A DNA stretch of 64,000 nucleotides, taken from assembly GCF_014356525.2 (NCBI RefSeq), contig NW_024092868.1:1-64000 (forward strand). The letters are read 5' to 3'. Source of the DNA: Nilaparvata lugens (taxonomy: Eukaryota > Arthropoda > Insecta > Hemiptera > Delphacidae). Shown piece by piece: positions 42,918 to 56,103 of the stretch; within the stretch, counting starts at the first letter, position 1, and every line of letters begins with the position of its first letter. The notes under the pieces are model-generated. The model saw nothing but the letters and a program-made list of their open reading frames with translations. It was not told where the DNA came from and did no database searches. Made by a program: the position numbers and the translations under genes.

Positions 42918-44318
42918 ATGATGTTTTACGGATACAATTATTATGTGCACAGTTTAAAATTAGGAACTTGCTTTTCTTTGTACATGATTACAAGTGTGAT
43001 AGTGTTCAATTACGTTTATGAAGCACAACCAAAACCTTTTATCGATGAAATATTCCATGTACCTCAAGCTCAAAAATTCTGTAATGGAACTTTCAACGAA
43101 TGGGATGCTAAAATTACGACTTTGCCTGGAGTATATTTAATCTCTGTTGGGGCTCTTAAACCTTTGGCAAGTTTTATGGACAACGTTTGTAGCGTCTATG
43201 GATTGAGGTTAACTAATCTAGTTGCATGCCTTATCAATTTCTATTTATTCTATAAATTGATCAAAAGTATTAACCATATTGAATCAGTTAAGAACAGTTC
43301 AAAAGCATTACTATGTGGTCTGAACATGGCGTGTTTTCCTGTTCTATACTTTTTATCATTTTTGTACTACACTGATGTTATTTCAGTGTTTCTTATTTTG
43401 CTGACTATGTCATTACATTATGGTAAATTGTATAATACTGCAGCAGTAACTGGATTTATTTCTGTTGGTACTAGACAAACAAATATTGTATGGATCTTTC
43501 TCATTGCTATCGATGGTCTAATACAGTACCTGAATCCTTATATAATGAAAACTAAGTTAACACAGAAAGTACAAAGCTCTTCAAATTATGTAAAAATTTT
43601 TCTCATGTCAATACCTGAAATTAAAGATAAGTGGTTAGTTTTTCTTGGGATATTTGAACAACTTGGAGGATACTTGCTTGTTGGGATTAGTTTCTGTGTG
43701 TTTCTGTTTTTGAATGGTGGGATTGTTGTTGGTGATAAGGAAAATCATTCTTTTACTGTTCATATTCCTCAGATTTTCTATTTTTCTCTCTTTTACCTTG
43801 GCTTTGCTCTGCCCTTTTGTGTCACTAGAATAAAACCTTTTCTCTTTTTATGCAAAAAACAATGGAAATTAATTATTGTCTTTGTTGCTTCTATACTTAT
43901 CATTGTTCATTTCAATACACTAGTGCATCCATTCTTACTGGCTGACAACAGACACTATACTTTTTACGTTTGGAAAAAATTATTTGAAAATCCTATACCA
44001 TTCCGGTACCTTATAAGCCCTGTTTATATATTTGGTATCTACTGTATCAATTGCAATTTGGCTCATTTAAATTTTATTCACAAGTGCAGCTTTTATGTTC
44101 TTCTGGCATTCTGTTTAGTTCCACAAAAACTTGTTGAGGTTCGATATTTTGTAATACCATACTTATTTCTGAGACTTCACTTGAAAGATGTTCGTTGGTG
44201 GCAATTGATTTGCGAATTTATACTTTATAATGTGATAAACTTTATAACAGTATACATTTTTTTGACTAAAACTTTTTATTGGAGCGACAGTAAAGATGCT
44301 CAAAGAATAATGTGGTAG
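42918..44318 (+). CDS. ALG10: Dolichyl-phosphate-glucose alpha-1,2-glucosyltransferase (ALG10), single exon
   Basis: ER membrane enzyme that adds the third and last glucose, from dolichyl-phosphate-glucose, to the lipid-linked N-glycan precursor before transfer to protein. 466 residues from the ATG at 42918 (a second ATG follows at once); human ALG10 is about 473. Signature blocks: FIDEIFHVPQAQKFCNG with WDAKITTLPGVYLIS in the first luminal loop, LLADNRHYTFYVWKK near residue 345, and QKLVEVRYFVIPYLFLRL near the end. About a dozen hydrophobic membrane segments fill the rest. No intron, stop or shift. Candidate poly(A) signals (AATAAA) at about 45269 and 45421. Very AT-rich codon use, like the surroundings. 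Confidence 0.94.
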   Translation: MMFYGYNYYVHSLKLGTCFSLYMITSVIVFNYVYEAQPKPFIDEIFHVPQAQKFCNGTFNEWDAKITTLPGVYLISVGALKPLASFMDNVCSVYGLRLTNLVACLINFYLFYKLIKSINHIESVKNSSKALLCGLNMACFPVLYFLSFLYYTDVISVFLILLTMSLHYGKLYNTAAVTGFISVGTRQTNIVWIFLIAIDGLIQYLNPYIMKTKLTQKVQSSSNYVKIFLMSIPEIKDKWLVFLGIFEQLGGYLLVGISFCVFLFLNGGIVVGDKENHSFTVHIPQIFYFSLFYLGFALPFCVTRIKPFLFLCKKQWKLIIVFVASILIIVHFNTLVHPFLLADNRHYTFYVWKKLFENPIPFRYLISPVYIFGIYCINCNLAHLNFIHKCSFYVLLAFCLVPQKLVEVRYFVIPYLFLRLHLKDVRWWQLICEFILYNVINFITVYIFLTKTFYWSDSKDAQRIMW

Positions 44319-45826
44319 TATTAGTTTTCATAAATATATGCTAACATGCTTTGTTCATGATGCATTGTGTTCACTAGTCTAATTTATTGAAGCAATAGTT
44401 ATTGCAATATAATTTTAATAAGTAAAATAATTCGTTTTGAAAATGGTCTCATTAATTTCTAGGATAGGTAGGAAGCGTAACCATGGTATCTTTTGTCGAA
44501 CACAATTTGATGAGTTATACCAAATTTTATGTTAATTCGTATTTGAAAGAAATTAGGCTCTGATACAGTGACATTTAATTGAATATAATGTTGGTAGAAT
44601 TATAATCATCATCGTTCATAAAAACTTATATTGTGTTCCTGATACTGATATTAATCCTATCATGTGCTCCATAACAGCATGTTGATGTATTGAAAAAAAA
44701 TAATTAGACTCCATAATTAAATTCGTGTAAGGTAAACAAAATTACTATATGTTAAAAATACTTTGTTGAAACCTTTATATATTCTCATCGATTGATTAAA
44801 ATATACACAATAAGATGATATTTAGTTGTTTCTAACTACTTTGTTTTTTATTGTAAAATTTGCTATGGTTTTTCCATGTTTTTGATAAGGAGCATTGATG
44901 TGTGTGTAACTTTTGTCTACTCATCTTTCAAACGTGAATAACTTGTATTAATTTCAGTCCAAACTTACAATTGTATAGCAAGTCAATTGATTGTATTCAA
45001 GTCAATCTTGATTGTGAAACAATTTTTATCTGACCAATTAAATTGCTCTGTTAAAGTTTAGTCTTTTCATTAACATCAACATCTAGTGACTGATCTTAAC
45101 TCCTACCTACTTCTATTAGAGCTACTCATTATTAATACGTACTAGTGAATAATTGACATTTTCTTGTATTTTCGTACTTTTTTTTTAATATTATGTTTAT
45201 AGTTATATTTCTTCCAATGTACGGTAATGGATATTACTTTATTACTAGCTATCGTAATTGAATAATTTAAATAAAAATGAAGAGTGTTCAAATAGTTATT
45301 AGGGTGTGTTATAGCTATTGTAAAATGTAAAATACCTAGATTCCAATGTTGATAGATCTGTACTAAAGTTTAGAGTATTTTGATTGTGATACTGAACAAT
45401 TTGTATTTTATACACTACCTAATAAACTTCCTATTGTTTGTATTCGATTTTTTTTAACTTTTGAAAAATCTGTAGGCTACAGTGATCATTAGAGAATATT
45501 TATAACTTTGGACAACTATTGTAAGCTAAACTGCAAAATAATGTTATCAATGAGAGATATGGCTTAGCAAAAGCAAATACAGCATTCCACTTTCTAACTT
45601 AACAATGATTAGACTATAATGATTTAGGTCTCAACAATGGCATACAATATTATTGAGTGTTGAGATGCTATATTTGTGATTCTTACTGAGAAGCCAGTTT
45701 CCTTATTGGTTACCCTTTAACTACCTATTTCAAAAAATATACTTTTTATTAGGTACAGTATTACTCTGTCATTACAATACTTTTGCTCTTACTTACACAT
45801 TCACAAAATAAAAAAAAGTAAACTAA
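44319..45826. other. ALG10 downstream region
   Basis: Probable 3' untranslated sequence followed by AT-rich spacer. No second gene recognised. Confidence 0.45.
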
Positions 45827-46013
45827 AGCTGCGTTTACACTAAAGTTATTAACAAAATGTTAATAACTTAATCCTTATTGATTCTATTAGATCTAACATA
45901 ACTCATCATACACATGATGAACATATGTGTTTCTCAAGTTCCGTTCAATCTAATAGAATCTATAAAGATGAAGTTTTTAACATTCTGTTAATAACTTTGG
46001 TGTAAACGCAGCT
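45827..46013. mobile_element. Fold-back MITE with TAA target duplication
   Basis: 187 bp with inverted ends AGCTGCGTTTACACTAAAGT and inverse, flanked by TAA (45824-45826 and 46014-46016). A 3-bp TWA duplication fits PIF/Harbinger-type MITEs. Confidence 0.75.
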
Positions 46014-46299
46014 TAAGGGTTACGTGGGTAGGCCTACTATTAAAAACCCGAAAGTTTGATAATTTATTTTAAACAAATATGTTTTTAAAATAACCGACTC
46101 TATTGTTCAGTTGAATTCAACTGATCTATTATGCCATGGAAAAACAATTAAAAAATATAATATATATTGATACTTCAATGCTGGGGGAAATGAATGAAAT
46201 GGAGATTCCTCATGTCCACTAGTTCATCTTGATAGTGAGCTACCGTACTATTTCTTACTATATTATTAGTAGAATTCTAAAATCTTCATTTCCAAACAG

Positions 46300-47790
46300 T
46301 GTTGTCTCCAGGGGAGGAGGTGGGGTCATAGGGGCCATATGTCAATTTGTGCTGTAAAAAGTTTATTTTTTGCTGTCGATTTAAAGAAGATATTGAACTT
46401 TGAAAGTGGGTAGGGCTGGCTTCACGCTAGCACCACCCAGAACGGCACAAATTAATTGTCATCTAGGATTTTAGTGCTCAATTTGTGCTGCAAAAATTTT
46501 TATTTGTGCTATCAATTTAAAGAAGATATTCAACTTTGAAAGTGGGCGGGCTGGCCCCACCCGAAACGGCAAAAACGAATTGACATATCTAGGGTTTTAG
46601 TGCTTGATTTGTGCTATTTTTGTGCTGCAGAAATTTTTATTTGTGCTAAAATTTAAAGAAGATATTGGGCTTTGAAAGTGGGTAGGGCTGGTTTCACGCT
46701 TGCACCACCCAAAATGGCACAAATCAATTCACAAAACAGCACAAATAAATCAACATATCTGGGATTTTAGTGCTCAATTTGTGCTGTCAATTTGAAGAAA
46801 ATATTGGACTTTGAAAGTGGGTAGGGCTGGCTTCACACTTGCACCACCCAAAATGGCACAAATCAATACACAAAACAGCACAAATAAATCAACATATCTA
46901 GGGTTTTAGTGCTCAATTCGTGCTATTTTGTGCTCTAAGAAGTTTATTTTGTGGTATCAATTCAAAGACGATAATATTGAACTTTGAAAGTGGGTAGGGC
47001 TGGCTTCATGCTTGCACCACCCAAAATGGTTAAAATCAATTCATAAAACAGCACAAATAAATCAACATATCTAGGGTTTTAGTGCTCAATTAGTGCTGTT
47101 TTGTGCTGTAAAAAGTTTATTTTGTGCTGTCAATTTAAAGAAGATATTGGACTTTGAAAGTGGGTAGGTCTCTGGCTGGCTTTACGCTTGCACCACCCAA
47201 AATGGCACAAATCAATTCACAAAACAGCACAAATAAATCTATAAACATATCTAGGGTTTTAGTGCTCAATTTGTGCTATTTTGTGCTCTAAAAAGATTAT
47301 TCTGTGTTATCAATTCAAAGAAGATATTGTACTTTGAAAGTAGATAGGGCTGGCTTCATGCTTGCACCATCCAAAATGGTACATATCAATTCACAAAACA
47401 GCACAAATAAATCAACATATCTAGGGTTTTAGTGCTGAATTAGTGCTGTTTTGTGCTGTAAAAAGTTTATTTTGTGCTGTCAATTTAAAGATGATATTGG
47501 ACTTTGAAAGTGGGTAGTGCTGGCTTCACGCTTGCACCACCCAAAATGGCACAAATCAATTCACAAAACAGCACAAATAAATCAACATATCTAGGGTTTA
47601 AGTGTTCAATTTGTGCTGTAAAAAGTTTATTTTGTATTATCAATTTAAAGAAGATATTGGACTTTGAAAGTGCGCAGGGCTGGCATCAGGCTAGCACCAC
47701 ACAGAACGGCACAAATTAATTCATGAAACAGCACAAATAAATTTAAATATCTAGGGTTTTATTGATGAATCTGTGCTGAAGATAGTTCAT
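46300..47790 (+). repeat. Tandem array A, 135-185-bp units
   Basis: Nine units marked by CTTTGAAAGTGGGTAGGGCT at about 46398, 46536, 46671, 46816, 46983, 47152, 47335, 47501 and 47661. Each also has GCACCACCCAAAATGGCACA and CATATCTAGGGTTTTAGTGC. Open frames inside are by-products of the repeat. Confidence 0.85.
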
Positions 47791-48448
47791 AGATATATAT
47801 AATTCCTGATAATGTTATAAATGGTTTATTCTTCAGAAACATACCACACAACTTTAGAAAATAAAGTACATTGGTAATCACAGGCCTAAAAAATAAAATA
47901 CATTAGGTTTAAATAAAGTACATGTCAAATCAAATCAAAATTTTTATTCACAATACAAACAATTGAGGGTCATGCCAAACCCGAAGGTTAGCAGTCAGCA
48001 TATTTATTTGTGGCATTCTTAATACTCACAAGAGTACACGTTATTGACATGAATATCACTGATTGCTATTAGAATCCATTATAATTATTCTATTAATAAT
48101 GACCAATGATAGAATAATTCGATTTATCCAAATAAGTACATGATAGCTTGGAAAGTTATTGATTACATACTGGTATGACGAAAATAATCATAAATAAATT
48201 AATTTCATTTGTTACAAAGCACACGCTCATACTGAAGAATTGTTTAATATAGTATCATGAAAAAAACATATAATTTATTTTATTTAATCCAAACAGTTTT
48301 GGAGTTGGTCTTGTAAATTCAAAATGTAAGTTATAATAGATACCTACGCCTTGAAAAAATGCATAATATTGTTACTCTTCAACAATTTAATCAACTCTAG
48401 GCTATTGCAAAATAATTTGAGGTATACAAGATTAAGAAATTTAATGCC

Positions 48449-49096
48449 AAAAATCTGGTGTGGCGCACTCACAACTTTCCTTGCCGTTAAGAAAATTGAT
48501 CACCTGACGCTAGTGTACTCGCGCATCTCAAGTCTACTATTCAAAGATGTGAGACAGCTGGTGATAGGTCAATAACGCTGGAGACACACGAAGTCTGCTA
48601 TCTCTTCGTAGTGAATGATTTAATAGAACCAACAGTTTGCAATTTAATAATCAAATTTTCTCGGATTTCAAGCTTATTTTCAATTTTAGGTGGAAATGTT
48701 ACTGAACATTAATTGCAGAGATTTTCATGCTCAATCTTCTCCACTTGAAATTTTTTGTTTAAACTCTATATGAAGGCTGATAATTGAGAATCTAAAATCG
48801 AACTTAGCATAGATGGGGCAAAGCTCCTGAAATTTTTACAGATATAGGACTTGTTGCAGTTGATAGAGCTTATCAATGACTATTTCAGGTATGAATTTGA
48901 TCAAAATCGTTGGAGCCGTTTTCGAGAAAATCGCAAAAAACCCTGTTTTTGACAACATTTTCGCCGCCATGTTGGATTGCATTTGATCGAAATTGTTCGT
49001 GTCGGATCCTTATAGTGTGAGGACCTTACGTTCCAAATTTCAAGTCATTCCGTTAACTGGGAGATGAGATATCGTGTACACAGACGCACATACACT

Positions 49097-49146
<50 letters not shown>

Positions 49147-49285
49147 GACCAATACCCAAAAACCACTTTTTCGGACTCAGGGGACCTTGAAACGTATAGA
49201 AATTTAGAAATTGGGGTACCTTAATTTTTTTCGGAAAGCAATACTTTCCTTACCTATAGTAATAGGGCAAGGAAAGTAAAAAATT
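48449..49285. mobile_element. R800 repeat, copy 2, uninterrupted
   Basis: Matches 1003-2077 minus the SINE. Includes a long CA microsatellite (about 49099-49141) and the terminal hairpin. Confidence 0.7.
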
Positions 49286-51533
49286 GCACCCCTCTGGCCA
49301 AAGATATATGTGTACTTCTCAAAATACAATTCTAAATGATTTATTAAAAGCATAAAACACCCTTTATTTACATGAAATATTTTAAATGAACGACCGGTTC
49401 CAGCTTATTTTAGCCATTTTCAAATTCAAATGAAAAATGAATAAATAGAAAAGTATTGACTAATTTATGTACATATAAGACTATCCTCCATATTATGTTA
49501 AATTTCTTGGTTTGCATAATTTCATAAAAAAAGAGATTATCTAAATCGAATTGAATAATATTTATTAGTTTATTATACTTTATTATTTTGCTGTAGTGTA
49601 GATATGAAATCTTCTTTTACATTAATTTAATTTACTGCTTTTGCTTCCAACGTTTTAAATCTTCATATTAGCATTCATATCAATATATTCATGGTTTTCT
49701 TCTATTAAGTGCTCCACAAGGCTGATTATTGAGTAGTATTTTTTTATTTTAGAGCTTGAATGTACTCCTGGAAAAAATAAATAAAGGGTGCTTTATTATG
49801 GTTTTGATAACTTTTATAAGTAGCCCATGCAAATAATGTAATTTTGAATGGATATTCAAAATACAATACATGATACAAAATGAGTTTCCTAATAAGATAA
49901 TACATGATGGGTATTCATCAATGAGATTTTCCCCACATGATATTTATTATTATAAACCCAGTGGAATAATAATGTATTATTGCAGTACTTTTTTGACATT
50001 CATGAATAAGATGTACCTGCACAATATCATGAGTGGGACTTTTGCTATTTTTCAGGAATTTAGGAATAATATTATAAAATCTGTACAATTTGTACAAAAG
50101 AAAATTTTGAATTATTTCTTTAAAATTTGTACATAACTCTGTAACATTGTAGGTATATAGTTTAGAGTTATCCTAACAAGATACAGTAATAAATGATAGG
50201 TATTCATCGATGAGATTTCACATGATAAATTAAACTTTGATATAAAATCAATTATATCTTAGATTCCTATTGAAAGTTTAATTTTCAGTTTGAAAATTAT
50301 ATGAACACCTCAACAAGTTGCACGGTCATTGTGAGTAATTTATTTAAATGTAATTACTAAGTAATTGTTAATACATATAGATTTTTTTGGGATTATATTT
50401 TTCCATCACTTTAAACATAATTTATTGCTCGACGGCAGCATTCTGTGAACTTTAATCACTATTCCCAATAAGGAAACATAATCAGCAAGATTAAAAAATA
50501 AAATATGACAAGACAACATACATAAGGAGATCTCTGTACAGCGTAATTATTTATAAACATACAATTAATAAAAAAGAAGACAGCATAAAAAACAATACAT
50601 GAACTGAAAAAGAACTAGATTCATGAATTTCTTATCAACATATTATCTCGACTCCAAATACACAATAACACAAAAAATTTCAAATCGGATTAATTCTTAG
50701 CCATGCTTTTACGTTCTAAAGAAATTTATACTCATCATTACATTCCCTTATATTTATTGACAAACTATTTAAATATTGTGTACCCATCAAGTAATAAAAA
50801 GAATTTTTGAAAACCATCGTAATAAATTTTTGAGATCTGAAAAAAATTTAAACTGCTTGTCTACTTTTATAAATCAAGTTATATCTGTACCCGTATTTCC
50901 ACTTTTTCATAGAATAATCGCAGAACCCTGAATACAAAAAGATATTGAACCGAAAAGACATTGATTAATTATTTTATAAAGTGGAAAAGAGCTTTCGTGC
51001 CTTGGCTTCTTTAGAACTATTCCTATAAAGTGATTTTGCGTAGTTCTAATTGGTTTTACCAACGTTTCAAATGTTCCACCTCAGAATGTTATGCCATATT
51101 GCAAATTTCAGTGTACCAATTCATATGTATAGAATTCTTAATACTTTTTCATCACAGAAGTTTTGCAAGTAATAAAATTTCCTGATTGACATAGTCATCT
51201 TATCATGCAATTTATTAATTTAGTTATCCCATCTCATTTTCTCATTAAAGATTAACCCAAGATACTTGAACTGCTGAACTTTTTCTATTTCTCGGTTACG
51301 ATAAATCAAATTGAAGTCGAAATCGAAGGTCTGGTACTAAAATTTATATACTTTGTTTCACCAACATTTATTTCCAGCAGCCCAAGGTCCTGAGTCCTGA
51401 ACTACCTTTTGTAAATATTCAGAGGATTTTGACCAGTATAAAAAAATAGCTATGCAGAAACATATCCATTGAAATTCTATCATAGTAATAAATCATTAAT
51501 ATATATGATCACAGATATATATTGTTATCACAG
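49286..51533. other. Spacer, probably intron of the SLC16-like gene
   Basis: AT-rich. I searched by eye for further transporter exons and saw none. Confidence 0.4.
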
Positions 51534-51677
51534 GTCCAATATCAAGTGCATTAGTGAATAAGTATGGATGCCGTCCAGTTACTATCGCAGGAGCAATACT
51601 TGGCGGCACTTGTATGATGGTTAGCAGATTCGCCAACAGCATATCACTCCTCTACATCACCATTGGCCTTGGAACAG
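51534..51677 (+). CDS. Single exon of a monocarboxylate-transporter-like (SLC16) gene
   Basis: 144 bp between acceptor TTATCACAG and donor ACAG|GTAAAA, phase 1 on both sides. Encodes PISSALVNKYGCRPVTIAGA, then ILGGTCMMVSRFANSISLL and YITIGLGTG. This is the loop with the NKYGCR-type motif plus two membrane helices of the major-facilitator fold, as in SLC16 members. The other exons are not seen here, so the introns must be long, or this is an isolated captured exon. It sits between two opposed satellite arrays. Confidence 0.72.
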
Positions 51678-53560
51678 GTAAAATATTCCAGAACTACTTA
51701 ATGCCATGATTTCTATTCATATAAATGCGTTATCATAATATTACCAAAGATTATGAATAATCATTGGATCTCACCAGACAAATTGAGTTATATTTGATTT
51801 TTCAATTTCCAATCATTTTAAATTGTACTTTTATTACTGTTTTCTTGAGCTGCAATAACTAACTTCTAGTAAGTTGATGTAGGCAATAATTATTTATTTT
51901 TAAAAAAACCTGAAATATGTTTCCAATAGGATAAAACGTTAGTGTATGAAAAGTCTGTGAAAGGGGAATCTTTTAAGAAATAAAAGATTTTTATATAAAA
52001 AGTGAGATGGGCTCGTTTTTGAGTGTGCTTGAGAAAAAATGCTCAATTCTCAAGGTTGTGCACGAGTGCACCTCGCATTGGAAGTGATATACTGATGACA
52101 TTTTCATAGTATTTCGACCTGGTTACTATCAAGATACCAAAATGGAACATATTTCTGAGAAAAATTCATTTTTCTTGGGGAAGATCCATATCCGACTTGG
52201 TAGCAAATGAATTCATCGAAATCGAAATAATTAGAGAAATGTCAAGAGTTGAACGGTTCCGAAAGCGTGGCGTACAGCAATTCCATTTTTCCAATTCTAT
52301 AGTGGTTTATTAGAGGTGAATTTTTATTGTTGATTGTAAATTTCAAGTACAAATATTTTTGGACAGAAAATTTTCATGTGGATTGATAAGTTAAAAAAAA
52401 GGCTTCACCTTATTTCAAACTGATATTAATCTGAATTTCTGAGAGGAATATTAAAAAGTTCACCTGTTTTTCCTCTCTCAATATTATTTCAACGATAGGA
52501 ATTTATATTCTAATTTATATTATAATTTAATTAGTATTCTATATTATAATTTTTTTATTCTATAAATGAATAAATCAATCAATAATAAGCCCGTTTCAAT
52601 GTTCCCGGACCATTTCAAGGGCCAGTTGAACTAAAGCCTCTCATATTTTAAATCTCTCAAGTAATAAATCATTGATGAATATCAAATGTGTGTGTAATCA
52701 TGAATGAGCTAGGATTCCCTAACACAATATTAATTGCACTAACCACTTAATTATTTATTATTGAAATTATTATAAAGTCAGTGGCATAAAAATTTATTAT
52801 TACAGTCCTTTTCAGATACTCATAGATAAGATGTACATGCACAATATCATAATAAGTAGGCCTTATAGGAATATACAGTAAATCCACATTCAGGTCACAC
52901 GTTGATTGAGGTAACTTACCTCTAAATATTAGGATTTTTTGTATTGATAATGTAATTATTAAGATTTTGTAATGTCTTCCTCAAAATGTCAAGATAATAG
53001 AATCATAATATAAGCTGATGAATATGTATTGTTAATTGTTTAGGTATGAATGATATTTCTGATGCTTTTGTACATCAAAAACACATGTGAGTTTTTTTGA
53101 TACTCACATCATAATTTGCTTAGAATCAAAACTATTTCAATATATAAGTGCCTTAATGAGAAACGATAGTTAATGGTTTTTCAAATTTTGAAAATATTAT
53201 AATAAACTTTACATTCAAAACATTGGGAAAAAATTCTTTTTATTTACCATATCAAATTTGAATCCATATTTGCAAACAATATCAAGGTGTATTGTTATTT
53301 CTTAGTGATAATCTATGGTGATCTATGATATTGGTTGGTCACCTTTTTTACTTGTCACTTATTTTGTTTTATTCTTTTACAAATTCCATTGTTTGTTTCT
53401 GATGAATGAATGATTAAATAATTATCAAATTTTAAATATTAATAAGAAAACAAATTGATGATTTATTGGTATTATTTTCCAAAAAGAATATTATTACTAC
53501 TATTATAATTTATGATTATTATTCGAAAAGGCTATTGAATGCTCTTTAAGACAATTGGAT
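51678..53560. other. Spacer after the SLC16-like exon
   Basis: AT-rich, no exon or repeat family recognised. Confidence 0.4.
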
Positions 53561-53574
53561 TATTGGAAAATTCC

Positions 53575-55025
53575 CGGGGACCATTCCTCCAATGGGTGGT
53601 ACAAGCTAGAGGCCAGCACTACCCACTTTCGAAGTCCAATATCTTCTGACAAAATAAACTTTTTACAGCACAAATTCAGCACTATAACTCTAGATATCTT
53701 GATTTATTTGTACTGTTTTGTGCATTGATTTGTGCCTATTCGGGTGGTGCAAGCGTGAAGCCAGCCCTACCCACTTTCAAAGTCCAATATCTTCTTTGAA
53801 TTGTAGCACAAAATGAACTTGTTACAGCACAAAAACAGCACAAAATGAGCACTAAAACCCTAGATATGTTGATTTATTTGTGTTGTTTTGTGTATTGATT
53901 TGTGTCATTTTGGGTGGTGCAAGCGGGAAGCCAGCCCTACCCACTTTCAAAGTCCAATATCTTCTTTAAATTGATAGCACAAAATAAACTCTTTACATCA
54001 CAAAACAGCACAAATTGAGCACTTAAACCCTAGTAAACCCTAGATATGTTGATTTATTTGTGCTGTTTTGTGTATTGATTTGTGCCATTTTGGGTGGTGC
54101 AAGCGTGAAGCCAGCCCTACCCACTTTCAAAGTCCAATATCTTCTTTAAATTGATAGCACAAAATAAACTTTTTGCATCACAGAACAGCACAAATTGAAC
54201 ACTAAAACCCTAGATATGTCAATTCGTTTTTGCTGTTTTGGGTGGGGCCAGCCCGCCCACTTTCAAAGTTAAATATCTTCTTTAAATTCATAGCACAAAT
54301 TACAATATTTGCAGCACAAAACAGCACAAATTAAGCACTAAAACGCTAGATATGTTGATTTATTTGTGTTGTTTTGTGTATTGATTTGTGTCATTTTGGG
54401 TGGTGCAAGCGGGAAGCCAGCCCTACCCACTTTCAAAGTCCAATATCTTCTTTAAATTGATAGCACAAAATAAACTCTTTACATCACAAAACAGCACAAA
54501 TTGAGCACTTAAACCCTAGTAAACCCTAGATATGTTGATTTATTTGTGCTGTTTTGTGTATTGATTTGTGCCATTTTGGGTGGTGCAAGCGTGAAGCCAG
54601 CCCTACCCACTTTCAAAGTCCAATATCTTCTTTAAATTGATAGCACAAAATAAACTTTTTGCATCACAGAACAGCACAAATTGAACACTAAAACCCTAGA
54701 TATGTCAATTCGTTTTTGCTGTTTTGGGTGGGGCCAGCCCGCCCACTTTCAAAGTTAAATATCTTCTTTAAATTCATAGCACAAATTACAATATTTGCAG
54801 CACAAAACAGCACAAATTAAGCACTAAAACCCTAGATATGTCAATTCGTTTTTGCCGTTCTGGGTGGTGTTAGCGTGAAGCCAGCCCTACCCACTTTCAA
54901 AGTCCAATATCTTCTTTAAATCAACAGCACAAAATAAACTTCTTATAGCACAAAACAGCACAAATTGAGCGCTAAATGTTTAGATATACAATTTAATTTG
55001 TGCAGTTTTGGGTGGGGCCAGCTTC
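53575..55025 (-). repeat. Tandem array B, inverted relative of array A, with higher-order repeat
   Basis: Nine units of the same repeat as 46300-47790 in reverse orientation. Within it, a block of three units repeats almost exactly with a 486-bp period (about 53860-54345 and 54346-54831). Confidence 0.85.
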
Positions 55026-55279
55026 TCTGAATGAATTTTTCTTCTCATGAGATCAGCTGGATGATCCCACACATGCACTCGTTCACTCTCTTCCATTACA
55101 GTATCAACAGATGACAAAATTTTCAGCTGTTTTTCCTAGGACGTATTAATCTTTTAAAAGTCCTTTAGAGAGTTATCCCAGGTTTGAGACCTAGTACAAT
55201 CGAATCTTCATATCATAAACCTACTTGTTCCGAATTTTGTTAGATTCGTTAAAGCCGTTTTCGAGATCCGGTCACATAC

Positions 55280-55281
<2 letters not shown>

Positions 55282-55355
<74 letters not shown>
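55282..55355. repeat. TA microsatellite
   Basis: A nearly pure TA run of about 70 bp. Confidence 0.9.
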
Positions 55356-55361
<6 letters not shown>

Positions 55362-55408
55362 TTATTCATATATACAAATTAAAACAGGAGACACGATATA
55401 AATAGATT

Positions 55409-55583
55409 GAAAACACTTAGAAACTACATTAGAAATGAGGGGAATTGGAGACTGAGTCTCCTTTCTCAACCGAGAAGACTGCAGTTTTGAATACAAGGGT
55501 CATGTGACCACAGAGTATGCACAGAGACTCAATTTTAGCAGCAGAGACCACAGATTACCCGGTGCAGACGGATGGAGAGAAAA
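55409..55583. repeat. Direct repeat flanking a mariner fragment, left copy
   Basis: About 175 bp (GATTGAAAACACTTAGAAAC to GACGGATGGAGAGAAAA), repeated at 56104-56283. Confidence 0.7.
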
Positions 55584-55937
55584 GCCTAAATGGTCATGCA
55601 CAATGTGACCAATAACAGCTCTTGAAACACCAGGGAAAATACGGGTCAATTCAGATATTGTCACGCAACGATTGTTTTTGATTTCTCCATCGACCTTTTT
55701 CAACAAGTCCTCATTGATTATTGAGGGCCTCCCGGAACGTTCTTCATCATGCACGTTAACTCTCTTATTTCTAAACCTTTCACACCATTTTCCAACGTTT
55801 CTTCCATTCATTACATTTTCACCAAACACAGTAACCAAATGCCTATGAATTTCGACTGGTTTAACGTTTTGATGGTTTAAAAAACATATCACTCCACGAA
55901 TTTCACAATCGGCGGCAACATAAATTGTCTCATTCAT
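55584..55937 (-). pseudogene. mariner transposase N-terminal (HTH) fragment
   Basis: The minus strand gives CEIRGVICFLNHQNVKPVEI, then VGKWCERFRNKRVNVHDEER, SGRPSIINEDLLKKVDG and VTISELTRIFPGVSRAVIG. This is the paired HTH of mariner/Mos1-type transposases (as in SETMAR). The frame then runs into unrelated sequence at about 55584, so the DDE catalytic part is lost. Confidence 0.75.
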
Positions 55938-56103
55938 TTCTAAATGCTATAACTGAAACGTAAATAAAGATAGAACAACACGACAAATGGCAGACAACAA
56001 TGCAGTGTGTATATTAGGAGACTTGATTCAGCTGACACACATTAGCCAACCTCACGGTGAGAAATTTCCCAATGGTCTTTACTTTAGATATAACCTCTCA
56101 TAG

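Noticed and set aside
47504..47719. Open frame within tandem array A
   Set aside because: It is a by-product of a non-coding repeat; the same reading is broken in neighbouring units.
49870..50136. Plus-strand open frame of 88 codons
   Set aside because: No motif, AT-biased, and not bordered by splice sites that fit the SLC16-like exon.
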